Positions 52,201-64,000 of a stretch of DNA of 64,000 bases are shown piece by piece. The position numbers and the translations under genes are program-made. Each line of letters starts with the position of its first letter. Position 1 is the first letter of the stretch. The notes under the pieces are model-generated. The model saw nothing but the letters and a program-made list of their open reading frames with translations. It had not been told where the DNA came from and did not search any database. Source of the DNA: Agrococcus sp. KRD186 (GTDB lineage Bacteria > Actinomycetota > Actinomycetes > Actinomycetales > Microbacteriaceae); NCBI RefSeq assembly GCF_017168255.1, contig NZ_JABFAP010000001.1, forward strand, positions 657,087 through 721,086, given 5' to 3'.

Positions 52201-55200
52201 TGGACGAGGGTGGTCGCCGGCTCCGAAGACCTCGGCCGGTTCTACCCGAACATCGGCAACCTCACCGACTCCGATGCGCGGTCGGTCGGCATCCTCGTGA
52301 TCCTCAACGACGTGCGGGCCTCGGCCACCGCACAGGTGATCAATGCCGCTGTCACCGCCACAGGGCTCACCGTGTCGGCGACCGAGAACGCGTGGCTCGA
52401 GGCCGAAGCACTGCTGAACGTCTCTGCAATGGGCGGAAGCTTCTACGGCACCGGTTCCGTGCTGGCTGTCGCCGGGCAGCTCGCCACGAACCGCGTGCTC
52501 GCGACGGCGACTGCTCTCGTGAAGAACTCGGTGCTGCTGCTGGTCGGTGACCTCACGGTGCTGGCTGACAATGCGGTGGCGATCGATGCGACCCTGCTCA
52601 CCTCGGCGACGTCGGGTGAGCATGCCGTCGGCGTCGTCCTCGCCTTCAACACGCTCGGCTGGGCACCGCAGAACGTGCTGTTCGCCGCGCTCGACGCGAT
52701 TCTGGGTGACCCGCTCTTGAGCGAGGCCCTCGGTGATGAGCGTCCCGCGCTGGCCATCGCGCGCGTGCTCGACACCGTCGTCACCGTGGGCGGCGACGTG
52801 TCGGTCACCGCGATCAACTCGGCGCAGCTGAACGCGACGGTGAGCAACGCGGCGATCAGCGAGGCGGGTGCGCTGTACGACGCCAAGGGCGGGGCAGTCG
52901 GAGTGCTGATCGCGAGCAACAAGGTGTCGGCCGGAGCCGAGGCCGAGATCGCCAACACTCCGATGACACCGACCGAGGCGGTCGCTGCGGGCGGCGCCGT
53001 CGAGGTGACCGCTACCGATGCGACCGGCATCTACGCCAACACCCTGCTGGTCACCTCCTCCACGACCGTCAACGACGGCGGACTCTCGGTGGCGCAGGGC
53101 TACGTCAACGACAACGTCGTGGCCTCCGACTACACCTCGGCCGAGGGCGAGCGCACCCTCAACCGTGGTGACACCGTGCGCGTGGTCGCGATCGAGGAGG
53201 ATCACGCCAGCGCTGACGGGGAGATCTCGCTCGAGAACGGCCAGATCGTGCGCGTCGACGACGGCTATGCCGACGCGCGGTTCTCGACAGGCTCCGGCAC
53301 CCGCATCGTCGTCACCGGCGACGTGGTCGAGGTGCTCAGCGGCTACGCCGGCGGCGGTGCGGCAGGAACCTACCGCTACATCGGCGACAACGCCCGTCTC
53401 GACCTGGGCGCAGAGGACTACTCCGACACTGCCCTGTGGGTGCAGGTCGGCGGCGAGAGCGGCCGCGCCTACCGCTATCTCGGCGCTGACGCCCTGCTGG
53501 ATCTGGGTGTCATCGACTACAGCGACGGCGCCCTGTGGGCACTGCTGGGCGGCGACGAGGGTGTCGTGTACGAATGGATGGGCCCGGACGGCTCGCTCAT
53601 CGACCTCGGCGTGGTGGACTTCAGCGATCTGGGGTGGTTCAAGCCGCTGCCGCTCACCGGCATCCTGCCTGACGGTCTCAACTTCACCGGCTCCGATGCG
53701 ATCGCCGTCGGCGGCATCGTCGTGATGAACGACGTGCGGGCCCGCGCGATCGCCCGCATCACCGACGTGCACGTGACGGCGGCGAGCATCCTCGTGCGGG
53801 CGAGCGAAGAGGCGCTCCTGCGGGCGATCGCCGACGCCTCGGTGATCTCGTCGGGCGGCAGCTCGTTCCCCGAAATCAAGGGCGATTCGATCGCGGTGGG
53901 CGGAGTCATCGCGACCAACGTGGTGCTCTCGCAAGCGCGTGCGGTCGTCTCGGGTGGCTCTGCCACCACGACCGGTGACGTGCTGGTGAGCGCCGAGAAC
54001 GTGGCGCAGCTGGATGCCACCACCCGCGCCTCGCTCGAGTCGGCGTCGACGAACGTCGGCGTCACGCTGGCCTTCAACTCGATCGGCTGGCTGTCGCAGA
54101 ACTTCCTCTTCAACCTCATCGACACGATCATCGGCTCGCCCGAGCTCGCGAACGCGCTGGGGGGAGCGCAGCCGGCGACCGTCGAGGCACGGATCACCGG
54201 CACCGTGGTCAACGCCGGCGGCGAGGTCGCGGTCGTCGCGGTCAACGCCGGCGTGATCAACGCCGAGGTCACCAACGCCGCCCTCTCGGTCGTCGTGATG
54301 GTGTGGGGGTCGGCGAGCACGTCGGTCGGCATCGCCGTGGCGAAGAACATGGTCAACGTGCTGACGTCGGCGGTCATCGAGCAGGCGGGGGGAAGCACCG
54401 GGCTCATCGCCGGAGGCGACGTCACCGTCAGCGCCGACGAGGTCGCCGAGATCAGTGCCGACATCACCCTCGAGGTGCTCGCCCAGGCCGTCAACGACCC
54501 GACGATCATCTACGCGGGGCTCATCGAGGCGGCGCTGCTCGACTACTCGCACACGTCGAACTCGGGGACTGTCGATCTGAGCCCCGGCCAGACCGTGCGG
54601 GTCGCAGACGACTACGCGCATTGCGCTGACGACTGCGCGGGCCTGGTCTACGAGTACATCGGCACCGAGCCCATGCTCGACCTCGATCTCGGCAACCAGG
54701 ACTACAGCGACGCCACCCTCTGGCGCCAGCGCCTGGTCGACGCGCTCTGGGATGTGCCCTTCATCGACCGCGTGCTGCAGCTGGTGCAGACGATCAAGAC
54801 CACCTCCACCGCCGGGGGCGGCCTCGTCGTGCTCAACGATGTGCGCGGCGGGGTCACTGCGAACATCGTCGACACCGATGTGGATGCCGGGGGAGACGTC
54901 ACCGTCACGGCGACCGAGCGTGCCGCCCTCACCGCGATCATCACGAGCAGCATGCTCGCCCAGGGCGGCAGTGGTTCGAAGGCGATCGGCGTGCTGATCG
55001 CGACCAACCTGGTGCTCTCCAGCGCGCACGCGACGGTGACGGATGCTGCGCTCACCGCCGCCGCCAACGTCGTCGTGGCCGCGGCCAACACCTCCGCGAT
55101 CATCGCGACGATCACCGCGGTGACCGAGACCGCCGGAATCGGCCTCGGCGTGACCCTCGCGTTCAACACGATCGGCTGGGGCGCGCAGAACATCTTCTTC

Positions 55201-58200
55201 ACCATCGCCGACGCGTTCTCCGGTGCCGACATCGCCACACCGCTGCCGGCCGAGACGGTCGCCTTTGTCACCGGTTCGACGATCGACGCCGAGGGCGACG
55301 TCAGCGTCACCGCGGTCGGCGCCTCCACCCTCACCGCACACATCCGCAACGCGATCGTCTCGATCAACATTGCGCTGCCCTCGAGCGGCGAAGAAGACGA
55401 GACCTCGGCGGTGTCTGTCGTGATCGCCGCCGTCATCGCGATGAACAAGGTCAACGCGATCACGCGTGCCGAGATCGCCGACGCCCCTGCGGTGACCGGG
55501 GAAGCCTCGATCGACGCGGGCGGCAGTCTGAGCATCACGGCCGACGACCTCGCCACGATCGACGCGTGGGTGGAGGCACCGGTGACCGCGGTGACGATCA
55601 ACCTCACCGAAGACCGCGGGGCGAGCGTCGGCATCGGGCTGAGCGTGGCGCGCAACGACATCCGCACGGCGACGGATGCTCGGCTCGCACGGGCCGCGTG
55701 GGCGCGGGCGGGTGGCACACTGCAGGTGGCCGCGACCGGGCAGTCGACGATCGACGCCACCTCGACAGCATCCGCCATCACCGTCGCCGTCGGGATCAAG
55801 GGCTCGACGGCCGTCTCGGGCGGCGGAGCGGTGGCGATCAACCTGATCCGCGGCCGCACGAACGCCACGATCGACGACACCCGCGCGACGGCGCTGGGCG
55901 GAGGACTCACCCTGTCTGCGGAGTTCTCCTCGGCGATCGACGCCACGGTCGCCGCGCTCGCGGTGGCTGTGGGGGCGTCCATCTCGGGCACGTCACCGGC
56001 GATCGCGATCGGCATCGCGGTGGCGCGCAACCTGATCGGGTGGGAGGAGTACGCAAACCCGACCACGTTCGAGGTCACGGGATCTGCGGCACCGATCGAA
56101 GTGAAGGCGCGCGCGATCGACGCCCACCTGGAGGCCGGCGGCGACGTGGTGATCGACGCGAGCAACGCCACGACCATCGACGCCAGGATCAGCGCCACGT
56201 CGGTGGCGGCAGCCGCTTCGACCAGCTCCGCCCTCGCGATCTCGATCGGCGGCGTCTGGGCCGACAACATGATCGGCTCTCGCGTCGAGGCATCCGCCAC
56301 CCGCACGGGTGTCGGGGCCGGCGGGGCGCTGCGGGTCACCGCTTCGGACAGCTCGCGCATCAGCGCTGACGCACAGGGACTCGCCGTGGCCGCGAGCCTC
56401 GGCGGGAGCAGCGCGATCTCGGGGGCCGTCGGGCTCTCACTCGCCCACAACACGATCGACTCGCAGGTGCTCGCGCTGGTGAACGATCCCGGCGTCGTGC
56501 TCGCGCTGGGCGGCATCTTCATCAGCGCGACCAACGACTCCGAGATCTCGGTGTCGGCGATCGCGGTCGCCGTCTCGGTGGCGGTCGCTGCGGGCTCTCC
56601 CGCGGTGGCCCTGGCTGGTGGCGGCGCCGAATCGACCAACCGCATCCTCGCCACCACGCGCGCGGGCATCGTCGGAGGGTCGCTCGGCACGGCAGCTGCT
56701 CCCGTTGCGGCGGTCTCGGTCGCGGCGATGGCCACAGGCAGCATCCATGCACGTGTCATCGGCATCGGCGCGTCGCTCGCGGCCGGGCTCGGTTCGTCGG
56801 TCGGGCTCGCCCTCGGTATCTCGGTGGCCCGCAACCTGATCGGATGGGATGAGGCAGCCGGCGTGTCGACCGACTATGACTCCGATCAGGTGGTCGCGGG
56901 CCTCTCGGCCGGCGACACGGTGCGAGTGGTGGGCGGGGTGCTCGACGGCGAGGCGTACTCGTACCGCGGACCCCCGATCACCCAGTCGGTCGACCTTCGA
57001 ACGACCGACTTCACCGACCCCTCCGTGTGGGAGCGCATCGGGCTGACCCCGAGCGTGGCGGCCACTGAAGCGGTCGTCTCTGGCGCCCACGTCTACAGCA
57101 GCGGCGCAGTCACCCTCTCCGCCACCTCCTCCCAGTCGATCGAGGCCCTCGTCATTGCGGCAGCTGCCGCCATCAGCGGCGGCACCTCCGCGGCCATCGG
57201 CCTCGCGGGGGCCGGCTCCTACGCCGAGAACCGCATCAACGCCTCCACCCGCGCCGCGATCGACGGCGGCAGCCCCGCCAGCCCGCGTACCGTGCGTGCA
57301 GCCTCGGTCAGCGTCACCGCCGACGACACCTCCACGATCCGGGTGCTCGCGATCGGCGCCGCGGTCGCCGCCAGCTTCGGTGGCACGATCGGCGCTTCGG
57401 TCGCCATCGGCCTGTCGATCGCCCTCAACAGCATCCACGTCGACGTCGCCGCGGCCATCATCGCCGCCGTCGTCACGACGACCGGCGGGGATGTCGACGT
57501 GTCGGCCACCTCGCGCGGCACCTTCCTCTTCACGCTCACGGGTGTCACCCGGACCTCCCTCGCGGATGCGGCCCAGAGCGAGCAGACCACCGACGGCGAC
57601 GACAACCAGGTGCGTGACTCGGCCGACGCCAACGACGACGCCGCGATCCTCGCCGCGATCGAGGCGCAGTTCGCGACCGCGGGCCACCCGCTCGTCGTCG
57701 GCCGCACATCGTCGACGACCCGAGCGGTGGCGTCGATCTCGTCGCTGAATGCAGCAGCCACGCTCGGTTTCGGTGTCGCCGTGCTCGTCGCCGACGGCCA
57801 CGCAGCGGGTGGCGACCCCGGCGTGTACGTCTTCATCGGCACGACGACCGAGGTGGACGTCGACCTCACCGACGAAGACTTCACCGACACCGACCGCTGG
57901 CTCGCCGGAGACCAATGGGTGATCGTCAAGCGCGACGACGTCGTGCACGACGTCGATGGCATGCGCTCCTATCGCTTCCTCGGCGACGACGCGCTGATCA
58001 ACCTCGGCGGCGAGACGTTCACGAACGCCGCACGCTGGCGCTACGAGGCGCCGTCGCTCACTGTTGTCGAGGCCGGCCGGGTATGGCAGCTCACCGCAGG
58101 CAACGACGTGTTCCTGATCACGCGGTCCGACGCGGGCGCGTTCGAAGTCTCGCGCCCGACGATCGACGCCATCGCGATCGCCGCAGCCTTGGCCGTCGGC

Positions 58201-61200
58201 GGCGGCGTGAAGGCCGGCCTCGCGCTGGCGGGCGCCGGCGCCTTCGCCCGCAACGAGGTCAGCGGCTCGGTGAACGCCTGGATCGCCGACAGCTCGCTCG
58301 ACGTTGCCGGTGCGCTCGACCTCGACGCCGCCGCCAGCGCCTCGGTCGTCGCGACGATCGTCGCGGCATCCGTCGGTGTCGGTGCGGGAGGCCTCGCCGG
58401 CATCGGCGTCTCGATCGGCATCTCGATCTCCGAGAACCGCATCGGCGGATACGACGACGCGGGCGCACGGGTGCCGTTCGAAGTGCGCGCGTATCTGCTG
58501 CGCACCTCGCTCGACGCGACGGGCCAGCTCACGCAGACCGCCGAGTCCCGCCAGACGATCAGCGCCCTGGTGATCGCCGCCTCGGCCGCGATCGCCGCTG
58601 CCGGCAAGGTGGGCATCGCCGTGAGCGGCGCCGGAGCATGGGCGACGAACACGATCGTGACGGATGTCGCGGCAACCGTCACGGGCGAGCCGCAGGCCGT
58701 GCACACCCTGCGCGGCATCTCCGCCGAGCACGTGCGTCTTCTGGCCACCGATCGCTCGGCGATCCGCGCGCTTGCCATCGGCGCATCGCTCGCCGCCGCC
58801 TTCGCGGGCATTGCCGCCATCGCTGTCTCGGTCGCCATCACGATCGCGCAGAACACCATCGACGTCGCCGTCACCGCAGGCATCGCGCAGGTCGGCACCG
58901 GGGGTGCCGTCGGAGTCGACGCGGATGATGTGGTCATCGAGGCCAAGAGCGAGTCGCGGATCGACGGACTCGCCGTCGCCGCATCCTTCGCCGCATCGGG
59001 CGGCCTGGTGGGCATTGCGGTGAGCGGTGCGGGCGCCTTCGCCTCGAACGTGATCCTCTCGACGACGACGGCGCTCATCTCCGAGAGCTCGGTGACGGCG
59101 ACGGGTGGCGTCGTGGTGAAGGCCACGAACTCGTCGAGCATCTCGGCCATCGTGGCGGGTGTCTCGGCGGCGGTGTCGGGCGGCGCGGTCGGTATCGGCG
59201 TGTCAGTGGGCATCTCGATCGCACGCAACCTCATCGGGTACACGCCCGACGGGCTCTCCTCGACGGCGACGCCCGCCCACGTGCGCGCCTCCATCGAGAG
59301 CTCTTCGGTCGATGCCGACGGCGACGTGACCGTCCAAGCGACCAACACCGCCACGATCGATGCGCTCGTACTCGCCATCTCGGTGGCGATCGCCGGCGGT
59401 CTGGTGGCGGTGGCAGCGACTGCCGCAGGCGCCGACGTGCAGAACCGCATCAACATGCAGGTGCACGCGTTCGTCAGCGGCACTGCCTCCTCGAAGCTGC
59501 ACGGGGCGGCGATCACCATCTCGGCCACCGACACCTCGCGCATCCGCGCCGTCGCGGTCGGGGCGTCGCTCGCGATCGCCGGCGGGGGAGTTGCCGTCGC
59601 AGGTTCCGTCGCGATCTCGCTCGCGCGCAACGAGGTGGCGGCGGACGTCGCGGCTTACCTCTCGGGTGTCCCCGATGTCGATGCGGCATCGCTGCGCATC
59701 GCGGCACTCAGCGCAGCATCCATCCCCGTGTTCGTGCCGGGTGCGCTCCTCACCGCCACCGACCTGAACTCCTCAGCTGACGACACCGCCGACATCACCG
59801 GTGCGGGCAAGGGTGCGCTGGCCGCATCGCTCATCGCGAAGCTGCAGACTGCGCTGCCCTCACTGCACCTCTCGCGCCAGCTCGCGGTCACCGAGCTGGT
59901 CGCCGGTGAGGAGTGGGTGCTGCGGGATGCCGCGACCGGGCTCGGCTGGATCATTCGTCGAGTCACCGGCGGCTTCGATGTGTCGGCGATCACGATCGAC
60001 GCGGTCTCGGTCGCCGCCTCGGTGGCCGTGGCTGGCGGGCCGGGCGCGGCAGCGGTGAGCGGCGGCGGCGCGGTGGCGACGAACATCGTGACCAGCACCG
60101 TGAACGCGTACATCTCCGGCAGCGTGGTCGACAGCGACACCACGATCACGGTGACCGCCGACGGACGCGCCGCGATGCTCGCGATGGTCGTCGGCGCCTC
60201 ACTCGCCGTGGGCGCCGGCTTCATCGGCGGTGCCGTGTCGATCGGCGTGTCGATCGCCCGCAACGTGATCGGGTACGACGCCGGTGACGGTACGATCGCC
60301 GACCACACCCTCACCGGCCTGCTCGCCGGTTCCGGGGCGATCACGACCGGCGACACCGTTTCGGTCGACGACGGCGTGCACAGCGGCAGGGCCTACCAGT
60401 ACGTGGGCACGGGCGGCTTCGGTGCGTGCTTCTCGGGCGAGGATGCCGCGGGCAAGGGGGCGTGCATCGACTTCAGCGACGACACCCGGTGGCGCGAGCT
60501 GCTCACCCGCAACGCCGCCGAAGTGCGCGCGTGGGTGGCTGATTCCGACATCACCGCGGGCGGCGACCTGCTCGTGAGGGCAACGTCGGCGCAGACGATC
60601 GCCGCATTCGTCCTGGCGGCCTCGGCCGCGATCGGCGCCGGCATGATCGGCGTCGGCGGAGCGGGTGCCGGCGCCAGCTCGGAGAATCGCATCGCGGTCG
60701 ACGTGGCGGCATTCGTCTCAGGCCCCGGCGACATCGACGTCGCAGCGCTGACGGTGTCGGCGGGCGATACGTCGACCATCAAGGCGGATGTCGCTGCCGC
60801 CGCGCTCGCCGTGGGTGCAGGGCTCGTGGGCCTCGCTGCCGCGATCGGGGTGGCGCTCGCGCAGAACATCATCGCCAACCAGGTCGAGGCGTACCTCTCG
60901 GATGTGACGGTGGTGGATGCGACATCGGTGATGGTGTCGGCCACCGAACGGACGAAGATCCTGGCCTTCACCCTTGCTGCCGCGCTCAGCGCCGGCATCG
61001 GGGCACTGGGCGGCCTGGCGATCTCGGGTGCCGGGGCGCTCGCCCAGAACACGATCCTCAGTGCGGTGCGCGCCTACCTGGACGACGCAGACGTCACCAC
61101 ATCCGGCACGGTACAGGTCGCAGCCATCGGTGAATCGACGATCACCGCGACGGTCATCGGCGTCGCGGGGGCCGTGTCGGGCGGACTGGTCGCCTCCGGA

Positions 61201-64000
61201 GCGATCGCGATCGGCGCGGCCATCGCCCGCAACTACCTGGGCCTCGACTACGCCTTCACGAGCACCGACGGCTCGAAGCGGGTGCGCTTCGGAGACAAGG
61301 TGCTCATCGCCGACGGTCACAGTGCCGGCGGTGTGGCTCGAGCCGTGTACCGCTACGTCGGCTCCCCCGCAACGGTGGCGCTCGGCAGCGTGAACTACGC
61401 GACGAACCCCGCGTGGGTGCGCGAGGGCGGAAATGTCGTCGAGGCCTACCTTTCCGATACGAGCGTTTCGGCGGGTGGCGCGCTCACCGTGTCGGCCGAC
61501 GACACCCCGACCATCACCGCCACGATCGCGGCGGGCTCGGTCGCCATTGCGATCTCGGGCATCGCCGTCGCCGCAGCCGGCGCCGGCGCTCAGGCCACCA
61601 ACCGCATCGGCACTCGCGTGCATGCGTCCATCGACGGCAGTGGCGCCACCGGGGTCGTCGCGGCATCCGTCTCCGTGACCGCAACCAGTTCGGCGACGAT
61701 CGACGCCGACGTGTATGCGGTCTCGGTGGCCGTCGCCGTCGGCCTCGGCGGCGCGACCGCGAACGCCGTGCTGCTGGCCGACAACCTGATCGCGGCCGAT
61801 ACCGCCGCGTCCATCACCGGCGCGGTTGTCGAAGCCGAGAACGGCGGCGTGACCGTCACTGCGCGGAGCACTGCCGACGCCGAGGCCGAGACGTGGAGCG
61901 TCGCCGTCGCCCTCGGGGTCGTTGGCATTGCGATCTCGGTCACGGTCGCCTCCGCGACCAACCGTGCGAGCACAGTGGCGCGCATTGGCGCGGGCGCTGA
62001 CGTGACCGGCACCGCGCAGGTCGCGGTGACCGCCACGTCGGCAAACCTCGTGACCGCGTCCTTGCGCGGAGGCAGCGGCTCAACGGGACTCGCAGTGACG
62101 ACGATCGGCGCCACGATCACGATCGACGATCTGCTGATCGCCGAGGTCGGCGATGGTGCCCACGTCGACGCGCATTCGTTGCTCGTGCGCGTCGGAGAAG
62201 GTCTTGCCGCCCCAGCCACGCGCACAGCGACCGTGACCGTGGTCGCGGGCACTGGCGGACTCATCGCCGTGCAGGCGATCAGCGCACGCACCACGATCAC
62301 GGGCAGCGCCCTGGCCCGAATCGGCGATGCGATCATCGAGACGGACGCAGCCACCGAAGTCCTCGCCCATGTGCAGACGACGGCCACGACGACGACCACG
62401 GGTGGAGAAGGCGGACTCGTCGCGGTCGGTGTGTACTCGCCGACGGCCGAGATCGGAACGTCGACGACTCCGGTGACGGTCTCGGCGATCGTCGACGAGG
62501 GCGCCACCCTGACGGTCGGCGACCTCACGGTGACAGCGTGGGCCGACAGTGACGCGACCGCGAAGATGCCCTCCGGTGGCGTCGGGGTGGTCTCGATCGG
62601 CACCGGCCAGGCGGTGTCGTTCGTCGACACCCGAGTGATCGCCAGGATCGGTCGCGCAGCGGCCGTCCCCGTAGACGGCGTCGAGGCGGTCAGCGGATAC
62701 GCGACGGCGGTGACGGCGACGGGCAATGTCTCGGTCACGGCCACGCTGCGTGAGACCGCGACATCCGACGCCGATCGCACCACGGGCGGGCTGCTCACGG
62801 TGAGTGCGCTGTCGGCCCAGGCGACAGTGCAGGGCGGCGCGGCCGCCGAGCTGGGCCAGCGCGTCACCGTCGGCGCACGCAACGTCACGGTCACCGCCAC
62901 CATCCGCGCGGCGGTGGCCGATGCCTCCATGGTGATCTCGGGTGGCGCGGCCATCGAAGTCAAGGCGCCGTCGACGACCGCGAAGTCGATCACGACCACG
63001 TCGGCCGGCATCGGTGCGAACTCCGTGATCACCGCAACCGGGGTGAATGGTGTCGGCGGCGACGTGACGGTGAGTGCCACCGGTCGAGCGGAGGCCGACG
63101 CCTACTCGGCCGCCTGGGGCGGAGGAGCAGTGACAGCGGGCGTACCCAACGCGACCGCGACCGTCTTCCCGACGGTGACGGTCAAGGTCGGGACGGGCAC
63201 GCGCATCACCGCGACCGGCGACGTCAGCGTCACCGCCGTGGTCACCAGAACGCCTGAGTCCGCGGCGAGCGCTCCCGACGGCGACATCGTCGCGGTGGAT
63301 GCGACCACCGACACGATGACGGTCGACTTTCCGCTCAACACCGGCGACCAGGTCACCTACACCGCGAGCGGCGGCCAGATCGGCGGCCTCTCGACGTGCA
63401 CAGGCACCGCGGAGACCTGCCGCACCTACACCGTCACCGTGCTGCAGCCGCGCACGGCGACCACCCCCGCGACCATTGCCTTCGACGAGGCATTCAGCCT
63501 CGCCAACGTGGACGCCGTGCGGGACATCATCACCTTCGCCTCGCCGCACTCGTTGCGCTCGGGCGACGCGGTGCGGCTGCTCTCGAACGGCACGCTCGAC
63601 ATCATCGAGAACTGGCAGGGCCTCTCAGAGACCGGCGTGTTCTACGTGCGCGTGCTGGACCCGCTGCGCATCCGACTGGTCGCCACGCTGGCCGCGGCGA
63701 CGCTTGCGGAGGCAAACCTGCCGCTGTATGGCTTCACGCTCGTCTCGGGCGGCACCTACCTCTCGATGATGTCGGCCACTCCGCCGGCCGTGGGGGATGC
63801 CGTCACCTACGAGGCGGGCGCCGTCGCGGAGTTCACGCAAGACGATGTCGACGTCACCATCACGACGTTCAACTGGTGCGGAACCAGCGTGACCGGACCC
63901 ACTCGCGGCGCACCGCTGTGCACAGCGGCCGGCGGCATGAACCCCGAGGCGCCTGTGGCGCACAGCGATGCCGCGAACAACATCTACTCGCCGGCCCACG
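45958..64000 (+). CDS. Giant repetitive secreted protein (partial, runs off the right edge)
   Basis: Plus-strand frame 1 has no stop from 45304 to 64000; from 45958 it encodes more than 6,000 residues. Order: Pro/Glu linker; an ASH-like beta domain (FVITNTGTDVIALAALLDDP, 46210-46520); a module with GAADNEDVFDFSATGRLSGA and DGGAGGFDTMVLD (46700-47300). Then alternating-hydrophobic repeats of LTVSA-x-ATAxI type, consistent with a beta-solenoid. Two larger repeat classes and about nine inserted YRYLG-xLDLGxxDYSDxxLW modules are listed separately. The end shows GDAVTYEAG-type modules. I recognise the style from giant LEPR-XLL/beta-strand-repeat adhesins. Cysteines are almost absent, as expected for an extracellular fibre. 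It is probably exported through the N-terminal anchor. The C-terminus is unseen. Confidence 0.85.
45988..46203 (+). repeat. Pro/Glu/Ala linker repeats
   Basis: In frame 1 the DNA encodes EPAPEPAPAPEPAPAPEPEA followed by three DAxPAPxPDxD-type units. The DNA repeats gcgccggagccc-like blocks. It is a flexible linker between the protease domain and the first beta domain. Confidence 0.8.
48680..55500 (+). repeat. Class A repeats of the giant protein, spacing 1.1-1.4 kb
   Basis: The motif LAFN(T/S)(I/L)GW...N, followed by a short helix and ILG/IIG, recurs. Its FN codons are at 50131, 51367, 52645, 54073 and 55162, with a weaker AVNFVGW at 48684. Each unit also contains ASNKV/ATNRVL and ends in a YxYTSxSG...RVADD insert or similar. 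Copies are diverged at the DNA level, so the array is old. Confidence 0.8.
49150..61440 (+). other. Inserted YRYLG/LDLGxxDYSDxxLW modules of the giant protein
   Basis: Modules of the pattern G-x-VRVADD...Y(R/E)Y(L/I)G...(L/V)DLG-x-x-DYSD-x-x-LW occur near 49160-49720 (double), 50760-50940, 51960-52230, 53120-53640 (triple), 54540-54735, 56865-57045, 57780-58050, 60290-60510 and 61250-61440. They interrupt the solenoid strands at roughly regular intervals and probably form separate small beta folds projecting from the fibre. Confidence 0.7.
55560..61240 (+). repeat. Class B repeats of the giant protein, spacing 0.8-1.0 kb
   Basis: The motif GISVARNLIGW/Y recurs with its Ala codon at 56023, 56827, 59221, 60256 and 61225, and as ISISENRIGGY near 58426. 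Between copies run alternating GAGAxAxNRI and STI(R/D)AxAxG strands. The unit differs from class A in lacking the FNxxGW motif. Confidence 0.8.
63290..64000 (+). other. C-terminal-side modules of the giant protein (VDATTDTMTVDF...GDQVTYTA type)
   Basis: From about 63290 the repeats change to units such as VDATTDTMTVDFPLNTGDQVTY, IGGL...YVRVLDPLRIRLVA and GDAVTYEAGAVAEF. Two to three are visible before the window ends. Four cysteines appear here, unlike the preceding 17 kb. Confidence 0.65.

Noticed and set aside
47785-55341. A 2,518-codon open frame on the minus strand opposite the giant gene
   Set aside because: It is the complement of a highly biased GC-rich coding frame. Its translation is Arg/His/Asp/Val-rich with no domains, while the plus frame shows clear repeats and motifs.

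Overview
The window is high-GC DNA (roughly 70% G+C outside one island) from an actinobacterium. Gene content, order and codon style fit family Microbacteriaceae (Agrococcus- or Leucobacter-like). Supporting signs are the order ileS-folC-DUF4233-ndk, rne-rplU-rpmA-obgE-proB-proA-nadD-rsfS, a mycobacterial-style leucine-degradation cluster, many ATGA-overlapping genes, and several genes whose start lies 6-8 nt after a -10 box (leaderless messages). The species assignment is inference.

Layout. 1-16.8 kb is conserved housekeeping: the 3' part of ileS, folC, a DUF4233 membrane protein, ndk, a VKOR-family gene on the minus strand, a LysE exporter, RNase E/G, L21/L27, the GTPase ObgE, proline synthesis (proB, proA), nadD and rsfS, with small unknown genes between. 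16.8-27.1 kb holds a VOC dioxygenase and an Lrp/AsnC regulator on the minus strand. Facing away from them is a seven-gene run (E1alpha, E1beta, E2, acyl-CoA carboxylase beta and alpha, MaoC hydratase, CitE-like lyase) that matches the gene set of the M. tuberculosis Rv2495c-Rv2502c leucine/itaconate cluster, minus the acyl-CoA dehydrogenase. 27.1-29.3 kb is a two-gene potassium uptake system (KtrA/KtrB type). At 29,364 there is a tRNA-Ala(GGC).

29.4-38.25 kb is a decayed integrative island anchored at the 3' end of that tRNA. It has an excisionase gene with an in-frame amber codon, then an integrase gene interrupted at codon 4 by a complete IS21-family element (5-bp target duplication TAGAC). 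Several frameshifted gene remnants follow, then the first 30 codons of a type I restriction methylase (hsdM). Immediately after that scar lies an intact 786-codon ATPase of the PrrC/RloC anticodon-nuclease type. The island ends with a frameshifted HTH gene and an imperfect copy of the tRNA-end sequence.

38.3-42.9 kb has the C-terminal LOTUS-domain remnant of a NYN-type protein, then a carbohydrate ABC transporter (two permeases, binding lipoprotein, UgpC-type ATPase). 43-45.3 kb has a pRiA4b ORF-3-like gene and scraps: a second copy of a small unknown protein family also present in the island, an IS256-family transposase remnant, and an orphan C-terminal piece of a UgpC-type ATPase.

45.3 kb to the right edge is one enormous gene: a membrane-anchored matrixin-like protease domain, a Pro/Glu/Ala linker, an ASH-like beta domain and more than 5,500 further residues of beta-solenoid-like repeats. 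The plus-strand frame stays open to base 64,000 without ending. In this sequence a one-base frame change in a C-rich tract of the linker separates the protease part from the repeat part.
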